Of a stretch of DNA of 64,000 nt, positions 52,931-61,765 are shown piece after piece (the stretch's first letter is position 1; the number at the start of each line of letters is the position of its first letter). A program made the position numbers and the translations under genes. Source of the DNA: Cupriavidus necator (lineage in GTDB: Bacteria; Pseudomonadota; Gammaproteobacteria; Burkholderiales; Burkholderiaceae). The notes beneath the pieces were generated by a model that made no database searches, was not told where the DNA came from, and was given only the letters and a program-made list of their open reading frames with translations. The stretch lies in the NCBI RefSeq assembly GCF_013141915.1, contig NZ_SROX01000011.1, forward strand, positions 1-64,000. Reading direction: 5' to 3'.

Positions 52931-53597
52931 ACTCTCCCATTTTCCAGCCTGAAAAGCGCGCAGAGCGCCACTTCCCAGCGACGGAAAACAATATGGGCTG
53001 GTGCGTGCGGAGATGGGGCGCCACCAAGCCCGGTTCAGATTGCATTGCCGCCATGACCGGCACGATTGCCGGCGGACGGTCTGTGGATTCGTCCGCCGTG
53101 GGCGGGGAATCTCGATTGACGGGATGCCGCGTGCGCAGCAGTCCCTGAAGCGGCGCAACCGGCGGTGCAAGCACATCGCGATCGGTTGGCCAGTGGCAGC
53201 GCAAGTATTGAAGTTTTCCGACGCGCCGCCGGTCCATCGGCCGTTGACTGGCAAGGGCTGGCGGGATTTTCCCACGCCGCTTCTCGCATCAACGGATGAC
53301 AAAAAGAGCGCTATTATAGCGATCTTCATCGATCTTGTCACCTTCGGCGTTTTTAGAGCAGATCTGGCCCTGATCTTCGGCCTTTTGCAAGTCGCGAGGG
53401 CAGGCAGCGGGCACCGCACATGGCCGCACGTCTTCGTTCTGAATTCGCTACTCAACGCTCATTTACGCTACCGACAGAACAATCTGTTGCCTGCGCGCCC
53501 TCTACTCTTTCCCCGCCAAACCCCTAAATTGGCAAGGTAGCTGAAACGACGGACCGCCCGGCCATCGCCGCGCCAACCCGTCCCACAGGAGCAAGCC
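52931..53597. other. Long intergenic region between osmoprotectant operon and pirin
   Basis: 667 nt without a credible gene. It contains the strong minus-strand promoter at 53313-53341 and a leader of about 376 nt reaching the operon. The pirin gene starts at 53598 with AGGAGCAAGCC upstream. Apparent frames on both strands have unlikely composition. Confidence 0.55.
53313..53341 (-). promoter_or_regulatory. Strong promoter, minus strand
   Basis: On the minus strand GTGACA (matches TTGACA at 5 of 6), a 17-bp spacer and a perfect TATAAT. The TATAAT lies within a CGCTAT-A-ATAGCG palindrome. Transcription would start near 53306, about 376 nt ahead of the osmoprotectant permease start. Confidence 0.75.
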
Positions 53598-54518
53598 ATG
53601 GACACCCGTACCCCCACCCCTACCATTCCGGCAGCCACCGCGGAAACCGTGCGGCGCTCGCGCACCGTCGACCGCGTGGTGCGCGGCATCGCCACCTCGG
53701 ACGGCGCCGGCGTCAAGCTGACGCGCGTGCTGACGCAGAACCTGCAGCGCCGGCTGGATCCGTTCCTGATGCTGGATGCCTTCGGCACCGATAGCAAGGA
53801 CGACTACATCGGCGGCTTCCCCGATCACCCGCACCGCGGCTTCGAGACCATCACCTACATGCTGGCTGGACGCATGCGCCATCGCGACAGCGCCGGCAAC
53901 GAAGGCCTGCTGCAGAACGGCGGCGCGCAGTGGATGGTGGCGGGCGCCGGCGTGGTCCACTCGGAAATGCCGGAGCAGGAAGACGGCCGCATGGAAGGCT
54001 TCCAGCTGTGGCTGAACCTGCCGGCTGCCGACAAGATGACGGCGCCGTGGTACCGCGACCTGCCGGCCGCCGAGATCCCGACCGTTGCGCTCGGGCATGG
54101 CGCTACGGTGCGTGTGCTGGCCGGCGCCAGCCATGGCGTGACCGGCGCGATCACGCGGCCGGTGACCGAGCCGGTCTACCTGGACGTCGACCTGCCGGCC
54201 GGCCAGGCCTTTGCGCAGGCGCTGCCGGCCGGACACAACGCCTTTATCTACGTGTACCGGGGCGAAGTCTCGGTCGGCGCAGGCGACGATCGCGCCGTGA
54301 TCGAAGCGCAGCGCATGGGCGTGCTGGACAACGCCGGCCAGTCCGACGGCGTCATCGTCACGGCTGAGGCCGACGCGCGCTTCCTGCTGATCGCCGGCCG
54401 CCCGCTGAACGAGCCGATCGCGCAGTACGGCCCGTTCGTGATGAACACGCAGGAGCAGATCTACCAGACCCTGGCGGATTTCCGCGACGGGCGCTTTGCG
54501 ACGGCTGCCGGAGGGTAA
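53598..54518 (+). CDS. Pirin family protein
   Basis: The 306-residue bicupin has the pirin motif 'GGFPDHPHRGFETITYML' with the metal-binding His residues and 'QWMVAGAGVVHSEMPEQEDG'. Pirins include quercetinases and iron-dependent regulators; the role here is unknown. It is monocistronic with its own terminator. Confidence 0.9.
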   Translation: MDTRTPTPTIPAATAETVRRSRTVDRVVRGIATSDGAGVKLTRVLTQNLQRRLDPFLMLDAFGTDSKDDYIGGFPDHPHRGFETITYMLAGRMRHRDSAGNEGLLQNGGAQWMVAGAGVVHSEMPEQEDGRMEGFQLWLNLPAADKMTAPWYRDLPAAEIPTVALGHGATVRVLAGASHGVTGAITRPVTEPVYLDVDLPAGQAFAQALPAGHNAFIYVYRGEVSVGAGDDRAVIEAQRMGVLDNAGQSDGVIVTAEADARFLLIAGRPLNEPIAQYGPFVMNTQEQIYQTLADFRDGRFATAAGG

Positions 54519-54553
54519 TCCAGATTTCCGGTTTGCTAGCCTGCATCCCAGGA

Positions 54554-54588
54554 CCGCCGCCTCCGGCAAGGAGGCGGCGGTTTTTTTT
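54554..54588 (+). terminator. Terminator of the pirin gene
   Basis: The 11-bp stem CCGCCGCCTCC / GGAGGCGGCGG with a 5-nt loop is followed by eight T residues. Confidence 0.92.
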
Positions 54589-54718
54589 CGTGCCTCAGCC
54601 GGCATGCGACTTGCAACCACCCCGCAACCGTTGCACAGACTGGACACTCGCCCGATTCGGGCCTTCCAGCCCCCGCGCACTTATATAATTCGTCACCAAT
54701 ACCAGGCATCACGAATTC

Positions 54719-56380
54719 ATGATGAATGCTGCAATGCGTCGCGGCGATGCTGCGCCACGCACTGCCGCGCTTTTGACGCATCCCGTTGCTGCCACAACAA
54801 CAATCCGAGCCGCCTCAGTGACATCACAACTCCCTCCCCGGCTGGCGCTGGCCCATATCAGCAAGCGCTACCCGGGCGTCGTCGCCAACGACGACGTCAG
54901 CCTCAGCGTTGCGCCTGGCGAGATCCATGCCGTGCTGGGCGAAAACGGCGCCGGCAAGTCCACCCTGATGAAGATCATTTTCGGCGCGGTCCGTCCCGAT
55001 GCCGGCGAGATGCACTTCAACGGGGCCCCGGTCACCATCAACAGCCCGCACGACGCCCGCAACCTGGGCATCGCCATGGTGTTCCAGCATTTCTCGCTGT
55101 TCGACACGCTGACCGTGACCGAGAACATCGCGCTGGGCCTGCCGCCCGCGCAGCAAGGCAACATGAAGCAGCTGGCCGAGCGCATCCGCGCAACCGCCGG
55201 GCGCTACGGGCTGCCGCTGGAGCCGAATCGCCATGTGCACACGCTGTCGGTCGGCGAGCGCCAGCGCGTCGAGATCGTGCGCGCGCTGCTGGCCAGCCCG
55301 CAACTGCTGATCCTGGACGAGCCCACTTCGGTGCTGACGCCGCAGGCCGTGGAAACGCTGTTCGTCACGCTGCGCCAGCTGGCCGCCGAAGGCACCAGCA
55401 TCCTCTACATCAGCCACAAGCTCGACGAAATCCGCGCGCTGTGCCATCACGCCACCGTGATGCGCATGGGCAAGGTCACCGGTGTGTGCGATCCGCGCCA
55501 GGAAACCGCGGCGTCGCTGTCGCGCCTGATGATCGGCGGCGAACCGCCGCGCGAGGCCCGCGTGGCCGCGCAGCGCGGGCCGGTGCGCTTGAGCGTGCAA
55601 GGCCTGTCGCTGCCGCGCGCGCACGCGTTCGCGACCGAGCTGAGCCAGGTTTCACTCGATGTCCACGCCGGCGAGATCGTCGGCATCGCCGGGGTCTCGG
55701 GCAACGGCCAGCAGGAGCTGCTGGCCGCGCTGTCCGGCGAAGACACGCGCGCCGACGCCATGTCGGTGCAGCTCGCCGGCAAGCCGGCGGGCCGCCTCGA
55801 CGCGCGCCAGCGCCGCCGCGCCGGGCTGGCGTTCGTGCCGGAAGAGCGCCTGGGCCGCGGCGCGGTGCCAGGCATGAGCCTGGCCACCAATATCCTGTTG
55901 TCGCACCAGACCCCGCCCTATGTCCGGCAAGGCATGATCTCGCCCGGCGCCGCCACCGGGCTGGCATCGGCCGTGATCGGCCGCTTCCGCGTCAAGGCCA
56001 GCGGGCCGCATGCGCTGGCGCGCAGCCTGTCGGGCGGCAACCTGCAGAAATTCATTGTCGGCCGCGAGATCGAAAGCGGCCCGAAGGTACTGATCGTGGC
56101 ACAACCCACCTGGGGCGTCGATGTCGGCGCCGCGGCGCAGATCCATAACGAGATCCTGGCGCTGAAGGCCACCGGCTGCGCCATCCTGGTGGTGTCGGAA
56201 GAGCTCGACGAACTGTTCGCGATCTGCGACCGGCTGCACGTGATCGCCAAGGGCCGGCTGTCGCCGTCGGTGGCGACCGAGACCGCCACGCGCGAGCAGG
56301 TGGGGCTCTGGATGAGCGGGTTGTGGGAAGGCGGCCCGGCCCAGGCCCATGCCGGCACGGAGGTGGCAAGCCATGGCTGA
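54719..56380 (+). CDS. Nucleoside-type ABC transporter ATP-binding protein (two ATPase domains)
   Basis: The 553-residue protein has two ABC domains: Walker A 'VLGENGAGKSTLMKII' and signature LSVGERQRVEIV in the first, and 'IVGIAGVSGNGQQELLAALSG' and LSGGNLQKFIVGREI in the second, with the degenerate second P-loop typical of sugar/nucleoside (YufO/NupO-like) ATPases. A GTG at 54818 (start VTSQLPPRLALAHISKRYPG) may be the true start, since the first 33 residues lack family similarity. A TATAAT sits near 54680. The stop overlaps the next gene by 8 nt. Confidence 0.9.
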   Translation: MMNAAMRRGDAAPRTAALLTHPVAATTTIRAASVTSQLPPRLALAHISKRYPGVVANDDVSLSVAPGEIHAVLGENGAGKSTLMKIIFGAVRPDAGEMHFNGAPVTINSPHDARNLGIAMVFQHFSLFDTLTVTENIALGLPPAQQGNMKQLAERIRATAGRYGLPLEPNRHVHTLSVGERQRVEIVRALLASPQLLILDEPTSVLTPQAVETLFVTLRQLAAEGTSILYISHKLDEIRALCHHATVMRMGKVTGVCDPRQETAASLSRLMIGGEPPREARVAAQRGPVRLSVQGLSLPRAHAFATELSQVSLDVHAGEIVGIAGVSGNGQQELLAALSGEDTRADAMSVQLAGKPAGRLDARQRRRAGLAFVPEERLGRGAVPGMSLATNILLSHQTPPYVRQGMISPGAATGLASAVIGRFRVKASGPHALARSLSGGNLQKFIVGREIESGPKVLIVAQPTWGVDVGAAAQIHNEILALKATGCAILVVSEELDELFAICDRLHVIAKGRLSPSVATETATREQVGLWMSGLWEGGPAQAHAGTEVASHG

Positions 56381-57482
56381 GATGCGCACCCTGCTGCCCC
56401 GTTCCCCGCTCACGCTGGCACCGCGCGGCCTGCCCTCGCGCGCGATGGCCTACGCCTCGCCGGTTCTCGCGCTGGCGCTGACGCTGCTGTTCGGCGCGCT
56501 GCTGTTCCTCGCGCTCGGCAAGGATCCCGTGGCGGCGCTCAAGGTGTTCCTGGCCGATCCGCTGCGCGACCAGCGCGCGATTGGCGAGGTGCTGCTCAAG
56601 ACCGTGCCGCTGGTGCTGTGCGCGCTGGGCCTGTCGGTGTGCTACCGCGCCAACGTGTGGAATATCGGCGCCGACGGCCAGTTGATCGCCGGCGGCATCT
56701 GCGCCGGCGCGGCCGTGCTGTATTTCGATGTGCCGGGCCAGACCATGCCGGGCAGCGCGGTGCTGGTGCTGGCGTCGCTGGCCGGCATTGTCGGCGGCAT
56801 GGCGTGGGCGTCGCTGACCGCGCTGCTGAAGGACCGCTTCAACGCCAACGAGATCCTGGTCTCGCTGATGCTGACCTACATCGCGCAGCAGCTGCTGCTG
56901 TGGGTGGTGAACGGGCCGCTGAAGGATCCCAACGGCATGAACTTCCCGCAATCGAAGGTGTTCTCGTCCGAATACCTGCTGCCCAACCTGATGGCGGGCT
57001 CGCGGCTGCATGTGGGCTTTGTCGTGATGCTGGTGCTGGTCGCGGTGATGACCGTGTTCGTGTTCCGCAGCTTTGCCGGCTACCGGCTGCAGGTGGGCGG
57101 CACCGCGCCGGCCGCGGCGCGCTATGCCGGTTTCTCGGCGCGCAGCGCGCTGTGGAGCGCGCTGCTGATCTCCGGCGCCACCGCCGGCCTGGCGGGCGCC
57201 TTCGAAGTGGTGGGGCCGATCGGGCAACTGCTGCCTTCGATCTCGCCGGGCTACGGCTTCACCGCCATCATCGTCGCCTTTATCGGGCGGCTGCATCCGG
57301 TCGGCACCGTATTCGGCGGCATCATGATGTCGCTGTTCTATATCGGCGGCGAGATGGCGCAGTCGCGCCTGGGGCTGCCTTCGGCCATCGGCTGGGTGTT
57401 CCAGGGCATGCTGCTGTTCTTCCTGCTGGCGTGCGACACGCTGATCGACAATCGCCTGCGCTGGCGCGCCACCACGGCCTGA
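56373..57482 (+). CDS. Nucleoside ABC transporter permease (YufP-like)
   Basis: The 369-residue protein has eight to ten helices with 'CYRANVWNIGADGQLIAGGICAGA' and 'LKDRFNANEILVSLMLTYIA', both typical of the BMP-family permease 1. ATG 56373 overlaps the ATPase by 8 nt and is preferred over the longer frame at 56349. Confidence 0.9.
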   Translation: MAEMRTLLPRSPLTLAPRGLPSRAMAYASPVLALALTLLFGALLFLALGKDPVAALKVFLADPLRDQRAIGEVLLKTVPLVLCALGLSVCYRANVWNIGADGQLIAGGICAGAAVLYFDVPGQTMPGSAVLVLASLAGIVGGMAWASLTALLKDRFNANEILVSLMLTYIAQQLLLWVVNGPLKDPNGMNFPQSKVFSSEYLLPNLMAGSRLHVGFVVMLVLVAVMTVFVFRSFAGYRLQVGGTAPAAARYAGFSARSALWSALLISGATAGLAGAFEVVGPIGQLLPSISPGYGFTAIIVAFIGRLHPVGTVFGGIMMSLFYIGGEMAQSRLGLPSAIGWVFQGMLLFFLLACDTLIDNRLRWRATTA

Positions 57483-57500
57483 GCGGAGCATACACAGAAC

Positions 57501-58421
57501 ATGGAACAACTCGCTCCCCTCATCGCCACCGCCATCAACGCCGGCACGCCGCTGCTGCTGGCGGCGCTGGGCCTTTTGATCAACGAACGCGCGGGCGTGC
57601 TCAACCTGGGTGCCGAAGGCATGATGCTGGTCGCCGCTGTGGCCGGCTTCATGGTCGGCTACCAGACCCAGTCGCCCATGCTCGGCTTTGCCGCCGGTGC
57701 GCTGGCCGGCATGCTGATGGCCACGCTGTTCTCGTGGCTGGCGCTGGTGCTGGCCACCAACCAGGTGGCCACCGGGCTGGCGCTGTCGATCTTCGGCACC
57801 GGCCTGTCGGCCTTCATGGGCCAGCGCTTCGTCGGCCATGCCATGCCGGCGCAGGCCAAGGCCGTGCCGGGACTGGCGGACCTGCCCTTCTTCGGGCCGG
57901 CATTCTTCCAGCATCACTGGATGGTGTACTTCAGCCTGCTGCTGTGCTTCGCCATCATGTGGTTCCTGTTCCGCACGCGCGCCGGGCTGACGCTGCGCGC
58001 GATCGGCGAGTCGCCGGAATCCGCGCACGCGCTGGGCTATCCGGTGCGCACCATCCGCTTCGGCGCGCTGCTGTTCGGCGGCGCATGCTGCGGGCTGGCG
58101 GGCGCCTATCTGTCGCTGGTCTACACCCCGATGTGGGTCGAGAACCTGGTGGCCGGCCGCGGCTGGATCGCACTGGCACTGACCACCTTCGCCACCTGGC
58201 GCCCGGGCCGCGTGCTGGTGGGTGCGTGGCTGTTCGGCGCCGTCACCATCCTGCAGTTCTACCTGCAGGGCATTGGCGTGTCGGTGCCCTCGCAGTTCCT
58301 GTCGATGCTGCCCTACGCCGCCACCATCGTGGTGCTGGCGCTGATCTCGCGCAACCCCGCGTGGATACGCCTGAATATGCCGGCATCGCTTGGCAAGCCG
58401 TTCCGCCCCGGCAATGCCTGA
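57501..58421 (+). CDS. Nucleoside ABC transporter permease (YufQ-like)
   Basis: The 306-residue protein has 'GTPLLLAALGLLINERAGVLNLGAEGMMLV' and 'LRAIGESPESAHALGYPVRTIRFGALLFGGACCGLAGAYLS', the hallmarks of permease 2 of BMP-type importers. It lies 18 nt after permease 1. Confidence 0.92.
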   Translation: MEQLAPLIATAINAGTPLLLAALGLLINERAGVLNLGAEGMMLVAAVAGFMVGYQTQSPMLGFAAGALAGMLMATLFSWLALVLATNQVATGLALSIFGTGLSAFMGQRFVGHAMPAQAKAVPGLADLPFFGPAFFQHHWMVYFSLLLCFAIMWFLFRTRAGLTLRAIGESPESAHALGYPVRTIRFGALLFGGACCGLAGAYLSLVYTPMWVENLVAGRGWIALALTTFATWRPGRVLVGAWLFGAVTILQFYLQGIGVSVPSQFLSMLPYAATIVVLALISRNPAWIRLNMPASLGKPFRPGNA

Positions 58422-58476
58422 TCGTTTTTCTGACGGAAATCCCCGAGCCACCAACCCATACACACAAGGAGAAATC

Positions 58477-59622
58477 ATGATCGTCACGCGCAGGAAGACC
58501 CTGGCGGCGCTGGCCGCTACCGCCGTGCTGGCCATGGCCGGCTGCGGCAAGAAGGAAGCCGGCAAGCCCGCCGAACCCGCCGGTGCCGCTTCCGCGCCCG
58601 CTGCCGGGCAGGCGGCCGAGCCGCTCAAGGTCGCGTTCGTCTATATCGGCCCGGTCGGCGATGCCGGCTGGACCTTCGCGCATGACACCGGCCGCAAGGC
58701 CGTCGAAGAGAAGTTCGGCAACAAGGTCAAGACCACCTTCGTCGAAAACGTGCCCGAATCCGCCGCCGACGCCGAGCGCGTGTTCCGCGACCTGGCCAGC
58801 CAGGGCAACAAGCTGATCTTCGGCACCACCTTCGGCTACATGGAGTCGATGCTCAAGGTCGCCAAGGAATTCCCGGACGTGAAGTTCGAGCACGCCACCG
58901 GCTTCAAGACCGCCGACAACCTGGCCCAGTACGATGTGCGCACCTATGAAGGCGCCTACCTGGCAGGCGTGGTCGCCGGCAAGATGAGCAAGACCGGCAA
59001 GATGGGCGTGGTGGCCTCGGTGCCGATCCCCGAGGTGATCCGCAATATCGACTCGTTTACGCTTGGCGCGCGCAGCGTCAACCCGAACGCCACGGTCAAG
59101 GTGGTGTGGGTCAACAAGTGGTTCGATCCGGGCAAGGAACGCGAAGCCGCGACCACGCTGATCGGCCAGGGCGTGGACATGCTGATGCAGAACACCGACT
59201 CCGCCGCCGTGGTGCAGACCGCGCAGGAGAAAGGCGTGCATGCCTTCGGCTGGGACAGCGACATGAGCAAGTTCGGCGACAAGGCCCACCTGGCCGCGTC
59301 GGTGATCTCGTGGGGCGTCTACTACAACAAGGTGGTCGAAGACGTGCTGAACAACCAGTGGAAGAACAGCACCACGTGGTGGGGCCTGAAGGAAGGCATG
59401 ATCGACCTGAAGGGCTACAACGCCGACGTGCCGGCCGACGTCAAGGCGCTGGTCGACGAGCGCAAGAAGGGCATCGCCGACGGCACCGCGCCGATCTGGA
59501 AGGGACCGATCAAGGACAACACCGGCAAGGAACAGCTGGCCAAGGACCAGGTCGCGGATGACAAATTCCTGCACGGCGTGAAGTTCTATGTCGAGGGCGT
59601 GGAAGGGAAGATCCCGGGCTGA
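58477..59622 (+). CDS. BMP family nucleoside-binding lipoprotein
   Basis: The 381-residue protein from ATG 58477 has a lipobox AMAGC (Cys23), an Ala/Pro linker and the BMP fold 'KVAFVYIGPVGDAGWTFAHDTGRKAVEE', then 'FGTTFGYMESMLKVAKEFPDVKFEHATG'. Known members bind purine nucleosides or related compounds. It closes the four-gene importer. AAGGAG lies 7 nt upstream of the ATG. Confidence 0.92.
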   Translation: MIVTRRKTLAALAATAVLAMAGCGKKEAGKPAEPAGAASAPAAGQAAEPLKVAFVYIGPVGDAGWTFAHDTGRKAVEEKFGNKVKTTFVENVPESAADAERVFRDLASQGNKLIFGTTFGYMESMLKVAKEFPDVKFEHATGFKTADNLAQYDVRTYEGAYLAGVVAGKMSKTGKMGVVASVPIPEVIRNIDSFTLGARSVNPNATVKVVWVNKWFDPGKEREAATTLIGQGVDMLMQNTDSAAVVQTAQEKGVHAFGWDSDMSKFGDKAHLAASVISWGVYYNKVVEDVLNNQWKNSTTWWGLKEGMIDLKGYNADVPADVKALVDERKKGIADGTAPIWKGPIKDNTGKEQLAKDQVADDKFLHGVKFYVEGVEGKIPG

Positions 59623-59941
59623 TTGGTGCACCAAAGTCGCCCGAGCCAACCTAAGCAAGGTGTTCTCCCTCTCCCCTCATGGGGAGAGGTCCGGGGTGAG
59701 GGGTGGTTTAGCCAGGAGCCACATCAAACGGGGCCAACGGTTTTACCCACCGCCTCAGCCTTTGACCCTCCTGCCCTCTCCCCCTGCCCCTCTCCCGCAA
59801 GCGGGAGAGGGGAGCAAACCGCCGGCCTTGGCTATCCCCAAGGCATCTCCTGCACTTCCGGAACTTGAAGCCGGCAATTACGGCCCAAGCTATCTGTGCA
59901 TGCGCCAGTAACCGGCGCCCGCCATGTGAAGGAGGCCTCTC
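59623..59941. repeat. Intergenic region with a pair of REP-like hairpins
   Basis: The first hairpin is CCTCTCCCC-tcat-GGGGAGAGG (59668-59689). The second is CCCCTCTCCCGC-aa-GCGGGAGAGGGG (59787-59812), 98 nt further on. Both use the CTCTCCC core. Such pairs are often dispersed repeats in proteobacterial genomes and may also stabilise or end the BMP operon message. I see no gene in the 319 nt. Confidence 0.6.
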
Positions 59942-60235
59942 ATGTTGAAGCGTTTTTCCGCCCTGTGGACGCTGGTTCGCCGCGACGGGCGCCTGTTCTG
60001 GTATGCGCTGCGCCATCCGGATGCGCCGGCGTGGCTCAAGCCTGCCGCCCTTGGCCTGCTGTTCTACGCGATCTCGCCGATCGACCTGATTCCCGACGTT
60101 GTTGCCGGCCTTGGCATCGTCGACGACATCGTGCTGATCCCGCTGGCAGTGCACATGATCCTGAAGCGCCTGCCGCCGCATATCCTGCGCCAGGCGCAAG
60201 CGCGCGCCACCGCGACCACGGTCCGGCCGCACTGA
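59942..60235 (+). CDS. YkvA-type DUF1232 membrane protein
   Basis: The 97-residue protein has the DUF1232 core 'LKPAALGLLFYAISPIDLIPDVVAGLGIVDDIVLI', with two hydrophobic helices. Function unknown. A strong terminator follows. Confidence 0.88.
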   Translation: MLKRFSALWTLVRRDGRLFWYALRHPDAPAWLKPAALGLLFYAISPIDLIPDVVAGLGIVDDIVLIPLAVHMILKRLPPHILRQAQARATATTVRPH

Positions 60236-60251
60236 CGGCGGCACCATGAAC

Positions 60252-60288
60252 AAAGCCCCGCAGCGGCACTTGCCGCTGCGGGGCTTTT
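60252..60288. terminator. Bidirectional terminator after the YkvA gene
   Basis: A 16-bp stem (60252-60267 and 60272-60287) with a 4-nt loop is flanked by A3 and T4, and serves the YkvA gene and the convergent oxidoreductase. Confidence 0.92.
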
Positions 60289-60308
60289 GCTTGCCAGTGC
60301 CGTGTGGC

Positions 60309-61286
60309 TCAGTTGGGCAGCAGGATGGTCGAGCCGGTAGTCTTGCGCGATTCCAGATCGCGGTGCGCCTGCGCCACCTCGGACAGCGCGTAGCGCTGGC
60401 GGATGTCGATCTTCACCTTGCCGGTGGTGACGGCGTCGAACAGGTCGGCCACCATCGGCTCGAGCAGTTCGCGGTGCACCACGTAGGTCATCAGCGTCGG
60501 CCGCGTCAGGCGCAGCGAGCCCTTGTTGCCCAGCACCGAAAGATCGAACGGCGGCACCGGCCCCGAGGCGTTGCCAAAGCTGACCATGGTGCCGCGCGGC
60601 GCCAGGCAGTCGAGCGAGCCGCGGAATGTATCCGCCCCGATCGAGTCATAGACCGCCGGCACGCCCTTGCCGTTGGTAATCTCCCTGACCCGCTCGACGA
60701 ACGACTCGCGGGTATAGACGATGGTGTGGGCGCAGCCGTTGGCGCGCGCCAGTTCGGCCTTCTCGTCGCTGCCGACGGTGCCGATCACGGTCACGCCGAG
60801 CGCCTTCAGCCACTGGCAGGCGATCAGCCCGACGCCGCCGGCGGCCGCGTGCAGCAGCACGGTGTCGCCGGGCTGCACCTTGTAGCTGTCGCGGATCAGG
60901 TACTGTGCCGTCAGGCCTTGCAGCATCATCGCCGCGGCGGTGTCGAACGGGATCGCGTCGGGCAGGCGCACCACGATGTCGGCCGGCATCACCCGCACTT
61001 GCGCATAGGCGCCGGTGGGACGGCCGGCATAGGCCACGCGGTCGCCCACGGCTACGTGGCGCACACCCTCGCCGACCGCCTCGACCACGCCGGCGCCTTC
61101 CATGCCCAGCCCGCCCGGCAGCGGCTGCTTGTACAGCCCGGTGCGGAAATAGACGTCGATATAGTTCAGGCCCACCGCCTCATGGCGCACGCGCACTTCA
61201 CCGGGGCCGGGGTCGCCCACCTGCACATCGACCCACTGCATGACTTCGGGACCGCCGGTTTGCTCGATCCGGATGGCTTTGCTCAT
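60309..61286 (-). CDS. qor: Quinone oxidoreductase (NADPH, zeta-crystallin type)
   Basis: The 325-residue protein has the zinc-free QOR fold: 'GPGEVRVRHEAVGLNYIDVYFRTGLY', 'VGDRVAYAG' and the NADPH site 'VLLHAAAGGVGLIACQWLKALG'. It reduces quinones with NADPH. ATG 61286 gives the family start (MSKAIRIEQTGGPEVM). Confidence 0.92.
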   Translation of the reverse strand: MSKAIRIEQTGGPEVMQWVDVQVGDPGPGEVRVRHEAVGLNYIDVYFRTGLYKQPLPGGLGMEGAGVVEAVGEGVRHVAVGDRVAYAGRPTGAYAQVRVMPADIVVRLPDAIPFDTAAAMMLQGLTAQYLIRDSYKVQPGDTVLLHAAAGGVGLIACQWLKALGVTVIGTVGSDEKAELARANGCAHTIVYTRESFVERVREITNGKGVPAVYDSIGADTFRGSLDCLAPRGTMVSFGNASGPVPPFDLSVLGNKGSLRLTRPTLMTYVVHRELLEPMVADLFDAVTTGKVKIDIRQRYALSEVAQAHRDLESRKTTGSTILLPN

Positions 61287-61326
61287 CTCTCGTCGCTCCT
61301 TGTTTTGGTGATGCATCGATGGGAAT

Positions 61327-61719
61327 TCAGTTGCTGGCTTCAGCCTCGCGCGTCAGCCCCGCGAGCAGCAGTTCCGCGGTGGCGACGTTGGTCGCGCACG
61401 GCACGTTGTGCACGTCGCAGGCACGCACCAGCGCGTTGATATCGGGCTCGTGCGGCTGCGGCGTCATCGGGTCGCGCAGGAACACCACGGCGCGCACGCG
61501 GCCTTCGGCGAGTTGCGCGCCGATCTGCAGGTCGCCGCCCCACGGGCCGGACAGCATGCGCGTGACGTCCAGGCCCACTTCGTCAATCAGGCGCCCGCCG
61601 GTGGTGCCGGTGGCAAGCAGTTCGCACTGCGACAGGAAGGCGCGGTGGCGCGCGGCGAAGGCGACGATGTCGTCCTTCTTGTGGTCATGGGCAATCAGCG
61701 CGATACGGGGCCGGGTCAT
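61327..61719 (-). CDS. mgsA: Methylglyoxal synthase
   Basis: The 130-residue protein (from MTRPRIALIAHDHKKD) has the MgsA active-site blocks 'ATGTTGGRL', 'SGPWGGDLQIGAQLAEG' and 'FLRDPMTPQPHEPDI'. It converts dihydroxyacetone phosphate to methylglyoxal when phosphate is limiting. It lies 40 nt upstream of qor; the longer frame overlaps the SDR gene. Confidence 0.94.
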   Translation of the reverse strand: MTRPRIALIAHDHKKDDIVAFAARHRAFLSQCELLATGTTGGRLIDEVGLDVTRMLSGPWGGDLQIGAQLAEGRVRAVVFLRDPMTPQPHEPDINALVRACDVHNVPCATNVATAELLLAGLTREAEASN

Positions 61720-61765
61720 CAGGGGGTTCCTGTTGCGGAGTCGAAAAACGTCAGGGGATGCAGGA

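Noticed and set aside
52931..53455. N-terminal extension of the first osmoprotectant permease
   Set aside because: The extra 175 residues are not membrane-like and ATG 52930 begins the hydrophobic permease sequence.
53001..53540. 179-residue plus-strand frame in the intergenic region before pirin
   Set aside because: Arg/His-rich composition, no ribosome site, and it runs across a strong minus-strand promoter.
56052..58628. 858-residue minus-strand frame opposite the BMP permeases
   Set aside because: Shadow frame rich in His/Gln/Arg; the plus-strand permeases have clear family motifs.
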